Below, piece by piece: positions 33,913-42,430 of a DNA stretch of 64,000 nucleotides. The notes below the pieces were generated by a model that did no database searches, was not told the origin of the DNA, and saw nothing but the letters and a program-made list of their open reading frames with translations. Position numbers and translations under genes: made by a program. This stretch comes from Dyella marensis (GTDB lineage Bacteria > Pseudomonadota > Gammaproteobacteria > Xanthomonadales > Rhodanobacteraceae): the NCBI RefSeq assembly GCF_900112865.1, contig NZ_FONH01000003.1, positions 1 to 64,000 on the forward strand, in the 5' to 3' direction. The stretch's first letter is position 1. Each line of letters begins with the position of its first letter.

Positions 33913-33973
33913 CAACCCCAACGTCGTTCATCTGTTTATGCACCGCCTGTTGGGGTTGTTACCCCAACCTACG
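33898..33973. repeat. Short variant inverted repeat, copy 3
   Basis: Left arm CGTAGATTGGGGTGAC then AACCCCAAC; right arm GTTGGGGTTGTTACCCC then AACCTACG. The inner GAGC segment of the other copies is replaced by a short ACAAC/GTTGT pair, so this is a distinct subtype. It lies exactly between convergent ctaG and the PCuAC gene: the ctaG TGA (33910-33912) is in the left arm, and the PCuAC stop begins at 33974. Confidence 0.85.
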
Positions 33974-34444
33974 TCAGTGGTGATGCATCTGCGACATGTC
34001 GCCGCCGTCCACCGTATTGGCCGGCTTCGCCTCGAACTCCGTGTCCAGCGTGCTGCCGTCGGCGAAGCGCAGGGTGACGCGCACCTTGTCGCCGACCTTC
34101 ACCGGCGCCGCCGCCTTCATCAGCATCAGGTGATAGCCGCCGGGTGACAGCGCCGCCTTGCCGTGCGCGGGGATCGACAGCGCGTCCACTTTCTCCATGC
34201 GGCCCATGCCGGTGTCGGTGCTGCTCTTGTGCAGCATCACCTCGGCATAGGCCGGGCTGCTGGCGGCGCTCAGCGACACCGCGCGGTCGCCATGGTTTTC
34301 CAGCACCACGTAGCCGCCGGCGGGCAGGGCGCCGGGCATCACGCGGATCCAGCCGTGGCTCGCCGCGACGCGGTCGGCATCGCCGGCCATGGCGGCGCCG
34401 GCGCACAGCAGGCCCGTCATCAGAAGCGCGAAACGTGCATTCAT
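33974..34444 (-). CDS. Periplasmic copper chaperone PCu(A)C
   Basis: 156 residues, with signal peptide (cleavage near AMA|GD, residue 20). The copper site matches H-x10-M-x21-H-x-M exactly: His72, Met83, His105, Met107. A C-terminal MSQMHHH tail may add a Cu(II) site, as in other PCuAC proteins. It delivers Cu(I) to the CuA site of cytochrome oxidase, with Sco1. The ATG overlaps the stop of the Sco1 gene by four bases. A repeat element abuts its 3' end. Confidence 0.92.
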   Translation of the reverse strand: MNARFALLMTGLLCAGAAMAGDADRVAASHGWIRVMPGALPAGGYVVLENHGDRAVSLSAASSPAYAEVMLHKSSTDTGMGRMEKVDALSIPAHGKAALSPGGYHLMLMKAAAPVKVGDKVRVTLRFADGSTLDTEFEAKPANTVDGGDMSQMHHH

Positions 34445-35058
34445 GGCTTGGCTCCAGTGTCGAGCAGCAGGTGCAGGTCGTGGACGAGATCGTCCTGGGC
34501 GTCGGCGGCGGTGGAGAGCAGGCGCGCCTTGCCGTCGCGATCGAAGAGATAGATGGCCGAGCTGTGGCTGACTTCGTACTGGCCGTCGCCCTTGTCCGGC
34601 TCGCGTGTGTAGGCGGAGCGATAGCGCTTGCTCAGCGCCTCCAGCGCTCGCGGCTCGCCGGACAGGCCGACCGCGCGCGGATCGAAGGCGTTGACGTAGG
34701 CGTGCATCACCTCGGGCGTGTCGCGCGCGGGATCGACGCTGACGAACAGGATGCGCGCGTCGTCGGCCAGCGGCCCCAGGCGCTGCATCACCACGTGCAG
34801 CTGGGCAAGGGTGAGCGGGCAGACATCCGGGCAATGCGTATAGCCGAAATACATCAGCACCACCTTGCCGCGGTAGTCGGCGCCGCTGACCGGCTTGCCG
34901 TGATCGTCGACCAGCTTGAAGTCGAGGTCCGGCATGTGGCCGCTGACATTGGTGAGCTTCCACGGCAGCTCGCCGCCGCGCTGGCAGCCGGCCAGCAGGA
35001 AGGCACCGAGCAGTACCGACAACAGGAGCAGGGCGCGGACGAGGCGGCGGGGCTTCAT
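34441..35058 (-). CDS. Sco1/SenC/PrrC-family copper chaperone lipoprotein
   Basis: About 205 residues. A lipobox (FLLAGC, Cys25) predicts an inner- or outer-leaflet periplasmic lipoprotein. The thioredoxin-like fold holds the copper and redox motif CPDVC (Cys76, Cys80) and the third ligand histidine in VSHSSAIY. It supports CuA maturation of cytochrome oxidase. The start at 35058 has an AGGA site; a start seven codons upstream at 35079 is possible. Translationally coupled to PCuAC by overlap. Confidence 0.92.
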   Translation of the reverse strand: MKPRRLVRALLLLSVLLGAFLLAGCQRGGELPWKLTNVSGHMPDLDFKLVDDHGKPVSGADYRGKVVLMYFGYTHCPDVCPLTLAQLHVVMQRLGPLADDARILFVSVDPARDTPEVMHAYVNAFDPRAVGLSGEPRALEALSKRYRSAYTREPDKGDGQYEVSHSSAIYLFDRDGKARLLSTAADAQDDLVHDLHLLLDTGAKP

Positions 35059-35130
35059 GCGAGAATCCTGGTTCGACATCGCGCCAGCATACGACAGCGG
35101 CGCCGCCGCCAGCCCGAGGACGGTTCCCCC

Positions 35131-35508
35131 ATGCGACAAACTGTCAGCTCCGCTACCGGCCTGCTGGCCGGCCTCGCCGGCGCCAGCGCGGTGCTGCTGG
35201 GCGCATTCGGCGCGCATGCGCTGCGCGGCGTGCTCGACGAGCGCGGTATCGAGCTGTGGCATACCGCGGTGAACTACCACTTCTGGCATGCGCTGGCGTT
35301 ATGGCTCGCCTTGCTGTGCCTGGGCGCGCCGCATCGGCGCCGCGCCATCGTGGCGTTCGGCCTGGGCATCGTGCTGTTCAGCGGCAGCCTGTATGCGCTG
35401 GCGCTGGGTGCGCCGCGCTGGTTCGGGGCGATCACGCCGCTGGGCGGCGTGGCGTTTATCGCGGGGTGGTTGCTGCTGGGCTGGGGTGTCGGCCGCCGCG
35501 GCGGCTGA
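35131..35508 (+). CDS. DUF423 (YgdD/TMEM256-type) membrane protein
   Basis: 125 residues and four membrane helices. The DUF423 hallmark GLAGASAVLLGAFGAHALRG opens the protein, followed by WHTAVNYHFWHALALWLALL, and a closing ITPLGGVAFIAGWLLLGWG. Its biochemical role is unknown. It is divergent from the Sco1 gene, with only about 70 bases between them, and convergent with the CPBP gene. Confidence 0.88.
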   Translation: MRQTVSSATGLLAGLAGASAVLLGAFGAHALRGVLDERGIELWHTAVNYHFWHALALWLALLCLGAPHRRRAIVAFGLGIVLFSGSLYALALGAPRWFGAITPLGGVAFIAGWLLLGWGVGRRGG

Positions 35509-35515
35509 CGCAAGC

Positions 35516-36283
35516 TCAGGCCAGCGCGGCCAGCGCCAGTTGCGCGCCGACATGCAGCACCAGGTCGGCGCTGAAGTGCGCGACCATCGCGTGTTCCAGT
35601 CCGTACTTCCAGAACAGCCAGCCAAAGGGCAGGCCGACCAGCGCGTTCAGCAGGATGATGCGGCCGATCGACAGCGGGCCGTGCGCCATGCCGGCGGAAA
35701 ACGCCGCCGGCAGGTGGCCGGCGCCGAACAGCAGCGCGGCGAGCACGATCGCCGCCCCGTACATCCATGGCCGCACGCCGCCGCCCACGCGCGCCAGCAG
35801 CCACAGCAGCAGGCTCATCAGGAACAGGCGGCACTGCGTTTCCTCGGCGATGCCTCCGTAGAACGAAGCGAGCGCGCCACGCCAGGCCTGGTCCAGCAGC
35901 CGCGAAGCGGGAGCGTGCACCTGGCCATGCCAGTCGAGCGCGAGTACGAGCACGGCTGAAACGATGCCGAGCAGCACCGCCCACAGCCATTTTCCCCGCG
36001 CCGGTGGCGGCGCTTCGCGATAGATCCATGCACGCAGCCATGGCGCGCCCAGGCCATAACGCTCGCCCAGCCACAAGCCGAGCCAGGCGAGCACACCGCA
36101 CAGCGCGCCTGCCTGCAGCGATTGCGTGATGGCCAGCAGCGGGACCGATATGGGCAACCGGGTGAGCCGCGGCATCAGCACGATCAGGTAGGGGAACAGC
36201 GCCAGCGTGGCGATGGCCGAAGCGATGCCCAGCGCCAGGGCCAGTTTCAGCCGCGGCGCGCGGGTGGCGGGCAGGGCGGGCAT
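35516..36283 (-). CDS. CPBP-family intramembrane metalloprotease
   Basis: 255 residues, about seven or eight membrane helices. The CPBP (Abi/Rce1-like) motifs are EETQCRLFL (EExxxR), FGAGHLP with a second-motif histidine and HAMVAHFSADL with the third. Rce1-type proteases cleave prenylated proteins in eukaryotes; bacterial relatives act on membrane substrates, in some cases for bacteriocin immunity. No partner is visible. The stop is seven bases from the convergent DUF423 stop. Confidence 0.88.
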   Translation of the reverse strand: MPALPATRAPRLKLALALGIASAIATLALFPYLIVLMPRLTRLPISVPLLAITQSLQAGALCGVLAWLGLWLGERYGLGAPWLRAWIYREAPPPARGKWLWAVLLGIVSAVLVLALDWHGQVHAPASRLLDQAWRGALASFYGGIAEETQCRLFLMSLLLWLLARVGGGVRPWMYGAAIVLAALLFGAGHLPAAFSAGMAHGPLSIGRIILLNALVGLPFGWLFWKYGLEHAMVAHFSADLVLHVGAQLALAALA

Positions 36284-36299
36284 GGTGGTGTCCTCGGGC

Positions 36300-36680
36300 T
36301 CAGTGATGCGGTTGGATGAAGAATCCGGCCACCTTGCCTTGCGCGTCGCAGGTGACCTTGGCGTCGATCAGGTTCGGGCCGTAGTGCAGCGTGGTGAGCA
36401 CCAGCGTGCGGTCGCCGGCCGGTGTGACAATGGCAGCGTCGCGCGGTCCGCGCTCGCCGAATCGCTGCAGCATCTCCGGCCAGAGCTGGCCGAACTTTTC
36501 CGGCAGCTGCCTGGCTTTCATGATGTCGTTGAAGTCGCTGGTGGCGCCGGCGTAGTCGCCCTTGTCCAGCGCGTCGAGCAGGTGCGTCGAGGCGGTTTCG
36601 CATACCGATTCGGCATGCGCCCCCGCGGCGGCGGCCAAGCCGATCCCAAGGCAGGCGATCGCTGCCAGTTGCTTCTTCAT
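36300..36680 (-). CDS. Secreted DUF3887-like protein
   Basis: 126 residues with signal peptide (cleavage near AHA|ES, residue 23). The mature part resembles the small cystatin/SnoaL-like DUF3887 domain: LLDALDKGDYAGATSDFND, then LPEKFGQLWPEMLQRFG, and a last strand VTCDAQGKVAGFFIQP. Such domains often precede hydrolases; this is stand-alone. Two cysteines (VCETA, VTCDA) may pair. It lies 16 bases upstream of the CPBP gene on the same strand and may be cotranscribed. Confidence 0.65.
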   Translation of the reverse strand: MKKQLAAIACLGIGLAAAAGAHAESVCETASTHLLDALDKGDYAGATSDFNDIMKARQLPEKFGQLWPEMLQRFGERGPRDAAIVTPAGDRTLVLTTLHYGPNLIDAKVTCDAQGKVAGFFIQPHH

Positions 36681-36710
36681 GTGGTGGTGCCCCTGTTTGC
36701 CTGCGTGGAA

Positions 36711-36908
36711 TTAAGTGGAGTCGTCCTGGTCGTCCGCCACCGGCGCGGCCTGGCCGGGCTTGAGGCGTCCGCTCTTGCGCAGCGCTTCGCGCAGTACGTA
36801 TTCGATCTGCGCGTTCACGCTGCGCAAGTCGTCGTCGGCCCAGCGCTGCATCGCCTCCAGCACGGCGGGGCTGATGCGCAGCGGATAGGCTTTCTTCTCG
36901 GCCGGCAC
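36711..36908 (-). CDS. Small Arc-like ribbon-helix-helix protein
   Basis: 65 residues from a GTG at 36908. It opens with PAEKKAYPLRISPAVLEAMQ, then DDLRSVNAQIEYVLREALRK, the strand-helix-helix pattern of Arc/MetJ-type DNA-binding proteins. The acidic tail follows a KPGQ turn. There is no ATG in frame at the right place; GTG fits the fold start and lies 11 bases after the SPFH stop at 36920. The gene for the SPFH protein and this one are presumably cotranscribed. It might repress that operon; no toxin gene is seen, so a toxin-antitoxin role is not supported. Confidence 0.72.
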   Translation of the reverse strand: MPAEKKAYPLRISPAVLEAMQRWADDDLRSVNAQIEYVLREALRKSGRLKPGQAAPVADDQDDST

Positions 36909-36919
36909 GCGCGTCTCGC

Positions 36920-37792
36920 TCAGCCGCCGTAGAGCGTGCCGGTGTTGACCACCGGTTGCGTGGCGCGGTCGCCGCACAACACCACCAGCAGGTTGCTGAC
37001 CATGGCGGCCTTGCGCTCTTCGTCCAGTTCGACCACGCCCTGCTCGCGCAGGCTGTCCAGCGCCATCGCGACCATGCCGACGGCACCTTCGACGATGCGT
37101 CCGCGCGCCGCCACGATCGCGCTCGCCTGCTGGCGCTGCAGCATGGCCTGGGCGATTTCCTGGGCGTAGGCGAGGTGGCTGATGCGCGCTTCGATCACGC
37201 TGACGCCGGCCTTGTCCAGGCGCGCCTGGATCTCGTCGCGCAGATGGTTGTTGATCACTTCGCCGTGGCTGCGCAGCGAGGGCTTGCCGTCGTCGTGCGC
37301 GTCGTAGGGATAGTTCTGCGCCATCTGGCGCAGCGCCGATTCGCTCTGGATGTGCACGAAGTTCTCGTAGTCGTCGACCTGGAATACCGCCTCGGCCGTG
37401 TCGACCACCTGCCACACCACCACCGCGGCGATCTCGATCGGATTGCCGTCGCTGTCGTTGACCTTGAGCTTGCCGCTCTCGAAGTTGCGCACGCGCAGCG
37501 AGACACGGCGCCGGGAATAGAACGGGTTGGTCCAGCGCAGGCCTTCCTCGCGCACGGTGCCGGCGTACTTGCCGAACAGCTGCATGACCTGGCCTTCGTT
37601 GGGAGCGACCTGGAAGAAACCCTTCAGCAGGAACGCGGTGAACACCAGCACGACCACTCCGCCGAAGAAGCTGGCCAGTGGCGGCTGGTGGCCGGCCGAG
37701 CTGAGCACCAGCCAGATGCCGAAAGCGGCCAGCAACAGGCAGAAACCGACGAACGGGATGCCGGCAAGCGAAAAACCCTGACGCTCATTCAT
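36920..37792 (-). CDS. SPFH/prohibitin-domain membrane protein
   Basis: 290 residues. Two N-terminal membrane helices (about 10-30 and 38-62) precede a SPFH band-7 domain ([20 protein letters not shown], then GLRWTNPF and [20 protein letters not shown]) and a C-terminal helical end. SPFH proteins form large rings in membranes and organise microdomains or proteases (compare HflK/C, QmcA). A GGGAGG site precedes the ATG at 37792. No NfeD partner is nearby; a ribbon-helix-helix protein follows instead. Function beyond scaffold unknown. Confidence 0.88.
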   Translation of the reverse strand: MNERQGFSLAGIPFVGFCLLLAAFGIWLVLSSAGHQPPLASFFGGVVVLVFTAFLLKGFFQVAPNEGQVMQLFGKYAGTVREEGLRWTNPFYSRRRVSLRVRNFESGKLKVNDSDGNPIEIAAVVVWQVVDTAEAVFQVDDYENFVHIQSESALRQMAQNYPYDAHDDGKPSLRSHGEVINNHLRDEIQARLDKAGVSVIEARISHLAYAQEIAQAMLQRQQASAIVAARGRIVEGAVGMVAMALDSLREQGVVELDEERKAAMVSNLLVVLCGDRATQPVVNTGTLYGG

Positions 37793-37852
37793 GGTGGATA
37801 CCTCCCTTGGATGGGAGGTATCTGATATCAAAATGATGTCACTTGCAAGTGC

Positions 37853-39385
37853 CTACTGGCCGCCGCCGCCCCCGTTGCCGACCGGGGCGCTGGGGGCCGC
37901 CACTACGGGGGCGGTGTTCATGAACTCCCACGAGGGCATCACGTCCACGATCTGCATGGCATTGAACAGGTTGGTGACCGCGAAGAAATGCCAGGGATCG
38001 CCATCGCCGGTGTCCAGCGCGATATGGGTGCTGTCGAAATGGCGCAGGGCCGCGTCGTAGCTTTGCCAGCGCCCGTTGATCCAGGCCTGGACCCATTCGT
38101 GCGGCACGAACACCCGCGAGGTGCTGGCATAGCGGTCGGCGTAGACCATGCCGGTGACCACCCGCGCCGGAATGCCTTGGGCGCGCGCCATCGCGGCCAG
38201 CAGCACGGCGTACTCGGTGCAGTCGCCCTGGCGCGTGTTCACCACTTCCAGGGCCGAGGCATAGCCGACGTCCAGGCCGTGCTGGGTGATGTAGTGGCTG
38301 ACGAAGCTGCGCAGCCGGCGCATCTTCTGCCGGTCGTCGACCGCGCTGCCCACCGCCTCGGCGGCGAGCATGCGGATAGCCGGCGCATCCGACTGCAGCC
38401 AGTCGTTGGCGCGCAGGTCTTCCGGCTGCGGCGGCGGCTGCCCGCCGGCATAGGCGTTGCCGACATCGATCTGCCAGTCGCGGCCGCCCAGGTGCAGCAC
38501 GCGCTGCTCATCGGTGTTGATCAGCGGCACGGCGACGTCGCCCTGGATGGTCAGGCGATAGCGCAGGAAGGAGTCGCGCAGGTTCGGCGTGAGCGGCCGC
38601 GGCGAATCGACCATGGCGGCGCGGAACATGTCCACGTCCTGCTCCGGCGCGAGCGCGCAGGCCTGGTCGCAGGCGATCATTTCGAGCTGGCGCCCGAGCA
38701 TCGAGATGATGCCCTTGCGCGCCCGGCCCCGGCCGTCCAGCCACAAGTCCAGGATCTGGTCGCCGCGGTCCTGGTGCAGGCGCTGGCGCTGGTGGCTGAG
38801 CGTCTCGGTGCCACCGGGCAGGTTCACCGGCTCGTTGCCCAGCACTTCCACGCCCACGTCCATCACCTGCTGGGTGGCGGGGTCGAACATCTGCAGGCGG
38901 TAGTGCAGGCCCGGCTGCCTGGCGGCATCGAGCATGGCCTTGCGCTGGCCGTCGTTGAGCAGGGCCTGGCCGGGCCAGGCGATGTAGCTGTAGCGGGTGG
39001 AACCGCCCACCGTGGTGGCGATCCGGAACGAACCGTCCGACTGGCGCTCGCCGTTCACCGTGCTGTCCATCGAGGACATCGAGGTGCGCGTGGAGAAGCC
39101 CAGCGGCTCGCCGCCGGTGGTCTCCACGCTGCGGATCATATTGGCCAGCGGAATGCTCTTGCCGCTGCGGTTGAGCAGAATCGACAGCGTCTGGGTGGTG
39201 GTCACCGTACCTTGCGCGGTCTCGCGGTCGATGCGCAGGTGGCCGATCTTGCGGCCGCCCAGCAGGACGCTCATCCAGGTGGTGTCGGCGGAGGTTGCGG
39301 GCACGGCGTCGGCGGCCAGCGTCCCGGCGAAGGGACACGGCAACAGCAACAGCACCAGCAATAGCTTGGCGGTCTTCAGTCGCAT
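37853..39385 (-). CDS. Secreted transglutaminase-like protein
   Basis: 510 residues with a signal peptide (LLLVLLLLPCPFAGTLA|AD). The N-terminal part (about 35-300) is a beta-rich region of unknown function; the C-terminal part is a transglutaminase-like cysteine protease fold with the triad Cys389 (GDCTEYA), His429 (PHEWVQAW) and Asp444 (SYDAAL), all present. The very end is a Gly-rich tail. It may act on proteins or peptidoglycan in the periplasm. The start at 39385 is best; a longer frame to 39451 lacks a signal-peptide start. It is divergent from the FMN glutamate synthase-like gene. Confidence 0.85.
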   Translation of the reverse strand: MRLKTAKLLLVLLLLPCPFAGTLAADAVPATSADTTWMSVLLGGRKIGHLRIDRETAQGTVTTTQTLSILLNRSGKSIPLANMIRSVETTGGEPLGFSTRTSMSSMDSTVNGERQSDGSFRIATTVGGSTRYSYIAWPGQALLNDGQRKAMLDAARQPGLHYRLQMFDPATQQVMDVGVEVLGNEPVNLPGGTETLSHQRQRLHQDRGDQILDLWLDGRGRARKGIISMLGRQLEMIACDQACALAPEQDVDMFRAAMVDSPRPLTPNLRDSFLRYRLTIQGDVAVPLINTDEQRVLHLGGRDWQIDVGNAYAGGQPPPQPEDLRANDWLQSDAPAIRMLAAEAVGSAVDDRQKMRRLRSFVSHYITQHGLDVGYASALEVVNTRQGDCTEYAVLLAAMARAQGIPARVVTGMVYADRYASTSRVFVPHEWVQAWINGRWQSYDAALRHFDSTHIALDTGDGDPWHFFAVTNLFNAMQIVDVMPSWEFMNTAPVVAAPSAPVGNGGGGGQ

Positions 39386-39608
39386 ATGCGTATCCGTGGG
39401 GACGGCTTGGATGACAGTGAATGCCGACTTAAGGCTGCCGTCAATCCGCAATGCAGCGAGGTTTCCGGCAGGCTTGCGGCATGCTGACGACGGCGTTTGT
39501 TTTTGCGTCCGGCGAGGCCGTTTGGCCGCCTGGCGGTTGTGCGAGGATGACCGGTCTCATCCAACCCATCGGCGCGGCGCCGGCCGCATCCTCAAGGCAG
39601 GAGCAAGC

Positions 39609-41123
39609 ATGCAGTCCTCGGCATTCGCACACTGGCTGGTCGTCCTGGTGGAGACCTTCGCGGCGCTGTTCCTGCTGCTGCTGGCGATCGGCGTGATGGT
39701 GGTGCTGGTGGTGTGGCTGGTGGACCGCAACCAGACTTCCAACTCGGTGTTGCGCAACTTCCCGGTGATCGGGCACTTCCGCTACTGGTTCCTGCACCTG
39801 GGCGAATTCTTCCGCCAGTACCTGTATTCCAGCGACCGCGAGGAAATGCCGTTCAACCGCGCCCAGCGCATGTGGGTGTACCGCGCTGCCAAGGACGTGG
39901 AGAACACCAATGCCTTCGGCTCCACCCGCGACCTGCACGCGGAAGGCCTGCCGTTCTTCGTCAATGCGCCGTTTCCCTCACTGGGCCAGCAGCATGTGGT
40001 GCCCAGGCCGATCACCCTCGGCCCGTATGCGCGCGAGCCGTACAGCCACTCGGCCTTCTTCAACATCTCGGCGATGAGCTTCGGCGCGCTGTCGGCGCCG
40101 GCGGTGCGTGCGCTGTCGATCGGCGCGGCCAAGGCCGGCATCTGGATGGATACGGGCGAGGGCGGGCTGGCGCCGTATCACCTGGAAGGCGGCTGCGACA
40201 TCGTGTTCGAGATCGGCACCGCCAAGTACGGCGTGCGCACGCCCGAGGGCAGGCTGGACGACCAGAAGCTGCTGGAGATCTGCCGGCACCCGCAGGTGAA
40301 GATGGTCAGCATCAAGCTGGGCCAGGGCGCCAAGCCGGGCATGGGCGGCCTGCTGCCGGGCGCGAAGGTGACGCCGGAGATCGCCGCGATCCGCGGCATT
40401 CCGGTGGGCGAGGATTCGCAGAGTCCCAATCGCCACCTCGACATCGGCAACGTGCGCGAGCTGATGGATGCAGTCGTGCACATCCGCGAGCTGACCGGCA
40501 AGCCTACCGGCTTCAAGGCGGTGTTCGGCGGCATGGAATGGATCGACGAGCTGTGCGAGGAAGTGCGCCGCCGCGGCATCGAGAGCGCGCCGGACTTCAT
40601 CATCGTCGACGGCTCCGAAGGCGGCACCGGCGCCGCGCCGCAGACCCTGATGGAAGGCGTCGGCCTGCCGCTGCGCGAGGCGCTGCCGGCGTTGCTGAAC
40701 ACGCTGATCCGCCAGGGCCTGCGCGAGCGCATCAAGGTGATCTGCTCGGGCAAGTGCATCACCGCCTACGACGTGGCCTGGGCGCTGTCGATGGGCGCGG
40801 ACTTCGTCAACTCGGCGCGCGGCTTCATGCTGGCGCTGGGCTGCATCCAGTCGCTGCAGTGCAACCGCAACACCTGTCCCACCGGCATCACCACGCAAAA
40901 CCCCAAGCTGCAGCGCGGCCTGGTGGTCACCGACAAGAGCGAGCGCGTGTACCACTACGCCAAGAACGTGATGCACGAAGTGGGCATCATCGCGCACAGC
41001 TGCGGCGTGGACGAACCGCGCGAACTGGACCGCACGCATTGCCGCGTGATGGGCGACGACGGCATCTCGGTGCCGCTGGTACGGCTGTTCCCCTATCCGG
41101 AAGGCTACGTACCCGGCGTATGA
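39609..41123 (+). CDS. FMN-binding glutamate synthase-family protein
   Basis: 504 residues. An N-terminal membrane helix (about 8-38) is joined to a GltB-like FMN domain: FFNISAMSFGALSAPAVRAL, MDTGEGGLAPYH, VDGSEGGTGAAPQ, and a cysteine cluster CIQSLQCNRNTC for an iron-sulfur centre, as in archaeal-type glutamate synthase. Without the amidotransferase domain it cannot hydrolyse glutamine alone; stand-alone bacterial forms have no settled role. GGAG site before ATG 39609. Its stop is one base from a dispersed hairpin repeat. Confidence 0.88.
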   Translation: MQSSAFAHWLVVLVETFAALFLLLLAIGVMVVLVVWLVDRNQTSNSVLRNFPVIGHFRYWFLHLGEFFRQYLYSSDREEMPFNRAQRMWVYRAAKDVENTNAFGSTRDLHAEGLPFFVNAPFPSLGQQHVVPRPITLGPYAREPYSHSAFFNISAMSFGALSAPAVRALSIGAAKAGIWMDTGEGGLAPYHLEGGCDIVFEIGTAKYGVRTPEGRLDDQKLLEICRHPQVKMVSIKLGQGAKPGMGGLLPGAKVTPEIAAIRGIPVGEDSQSPNRHLDIGNVRELMDAVVHIRELTGKPTGFKAVFGGMEWIDELCEEVRRRGIESAPDFIIVDGSEGGTGAAPQTLMEGVGLPLREALPALLNTLIRQGLRERIKVICSGKCITAYDVAWALSMGADFVNSARGFMLALGCIQSLQCNRNTCPTGITTQNPKLQRGLVVTDKSERVYHYAKNVMHEVGIIAHSCGVDEPRELDRTHCRVMGDDGISVPLVRLFPYPEGYVPGV

Positions 41124-41124
41124 G

Positions 41125-41215
41125 GCGTAGGTTGGGGTGAGCCGAAGGCGAACCCCAACGGCGCGACATCCGCATGCGCCTGTCGGGGTTCGCCTTCGGC
41201 TCACCCCAACCTACG
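41125..41215. repeat. Inverted repeat of the GTAGGTTGGGGTGAGC family, copy 4
   Basis: Arms begin GCGTAGGTTGGGGTGAGCCG and end CCCCAACCTACG. The inner GAGCCGAAGGCG is matched by CGCCTTCGGCTC, a change relative to copy 1 mirrored in both arms. It lies between convergent genes: the rightward gene stops one base before it, and the leftward gene (bpt) takes its TAG (41211-41213) from the right arm. Confidence 0.9.
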
Positions 41216-41915
41216 GCATGTCCACCCAGCCATCGATGGTGCGGATCTGCAGCGGGCGGAAGTGGCGCTTGTAGTCCATCTTCGGGTGCCCTTCGATCCA
41301 GAAGCCCAGGTAGATCCATGGAATGCCGCGGCGCCGCGCCAGTTCCACCTGCTGCAGGATGGCGAAGGTGCCCAGGCCGCGCTCGGTCTCGTCGGGGTCG
41401 AAGAAGGTGTAGACCGCCGACAGGCCGTGCAGGGACAGGTCCGTCACCGCCACGCCGAGCAGGCGCGGGCCCTGGCGCAGTTCCAGGAACAGGGTGGGGC
41501 TCCACGGTGCGGTGAGGAAGCGGCGGAAGTCGCTGGCGTCGGCTTCGTCCATGCCGCCGCCGGGATGGCGCTGGCGCAGGTAGCGCTCATACAGCGCATG
41601 GCGCTCGCTGTTGTAGCCGGCCATGGACTCGACCACCTGCAGGTCGGCGTTGCGCTTCAGGCAGCGCCGCTGCGAGCGGCTGGGTTGGAAGCGTTCCACG
41701 TCGATGCGGCAGGGCGTGCAGGCCCGGCAGCTGCTGCAATAGGGGAAGTACAGGTGCCCGCCGGCGCGGCGGAAGCCGCGCTCCAGCGCCGGCCCGTACA
41801 GCTGGTCCAGGTGCGGGGCGGCCGGATCGATGACCAGGTTCTGCGCCGTGCGGTCGGGAAAATACCCGCAGGCGTGAGGCAGGGTCTGGAAAAGGCGGAC
41901 GCGGTCGGAGCGCAT
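41211..41915 (-). CDS. bpt: Aspartate/glutamate leucyltransferase
   Basis: 234 residues. Bpt adds leucine from Leu-tRNA to N-terminal Asp or Glu, feeding the ClpS/ClpAP N-degron pathway. The N-terminal CGYFPDRTAQN and the cysteine motif FPYCSSCRACTPCRIDV (C-x2-C-x2-C-type) are diagnostic, as are FLELR and YTFFDPD, plus WIYLGFWIEGHPKMDYKRHF. The start at 41915 (MRSDRVRLFQTL) matches the usual Bpt N-terminus; a longer frame to 41990 is unlikely. Its stop codon lies within a dispersed repeat, so the last residues (WVDMP) lie next to it. Confidence 0.93.
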   Translation of the reverse strand: MRSDRVRLFQTLPHACGYFPDRTAQNLVIDPAAPHLDQLYGPALERGFRRAGGHLYFPYCSSCRACTPCRIDVERFQPSRSQRRCLKRNADLQVVESMAGYNSERHALYERYLRQRHPGGGMDEADASDFRRFLTAPWSPTLFLELRQGPRLLGVAVTDLSLHGLSAVYTFFDPDETERGLGTFAILQQVELARRRGIPWIYLGFWIEGHPKMDYKRHFRPLQIRTIDGWVDMP

Positions 41916-42015
41916 GGCAGATTCTATGTCCGAGGCGGCTTGCCGTGACAAGCGTCTCAAATCCGCTGGGGCGGCCATACGGCCTAGCACGGAAGGCGCC
42001 GCCGGCGCCTCCGGC

Positions 42016-42408
42016 TCAGATCAGGCCCATGTAGCGCAGCATCACCACCACGAAGGCCCCCGCCACGGCCAGCATCACGATCCGGCGCACCCGGTTGGCC
42101 ACGCTGCCGCGGCGCATCTCGGGGGTGGGGTTGCGGGCCAGGGCCAGCTCCTCGCCGTGGCGGATCACCGGCTCGATGCCCACCTCGCGCAGCAGGGTGC
42201 GGGCGCGGGTGTAGTCATCGGCCTTGCTGACCCAGACCTGCTCCCAGCGGTCGCGGTTTTCCTTGCGCTGGGAGTAGCTGAAGCGCTCGTAGCTGCGCTT
42301 GTTCCAGTTGGAGCGGTTTTCGATCGAGCATTCGATGCCGTGCTCGCCGAGCATGGCGGCGACGCGGTCGATGTTCTCGGGGCGGGGCGAGGTATAGATC
42401 TGGCGCAT
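42016..42408 (-). CDS. DUF2007-like small membrane protein
   Basis: 130 residues. The N-terminal MRQIYTSPRPENIDRVAAML and EQVWVSKADDYTRARTLL fit the DUF2007 putative signal-transducing fold (about 1-80), followed by a C-terminal membrane helix (about 107-127). Related proteins are often labelled pathogenicity-like in xanthomonads, without experimental basis that I know. Stands alone between bpt and tesB on the same strand. Confidence 0.68.
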   Translation of the reverse strand: MRQIYTSPRPENIDRVAAMLGEHGIECSIENRSNWNKRSYERFSYSQRKENRDRWEQVWVSKADDYTRARTLLREVGIEPVIRHGEELALARNPTPEMRRGSVANRVRRIVMLAVAGAFVVVMLRYMGLI

Positions 42409-42430
42409 GCGACGAGTTTACTCCGCCCAG

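Noticed and set aside
36711-36908. Antitoxin of a toxin-antitoxin pair
   Set aside because: The ribbon-helix-helix fold fits, but neither neighbour is a toxin family.
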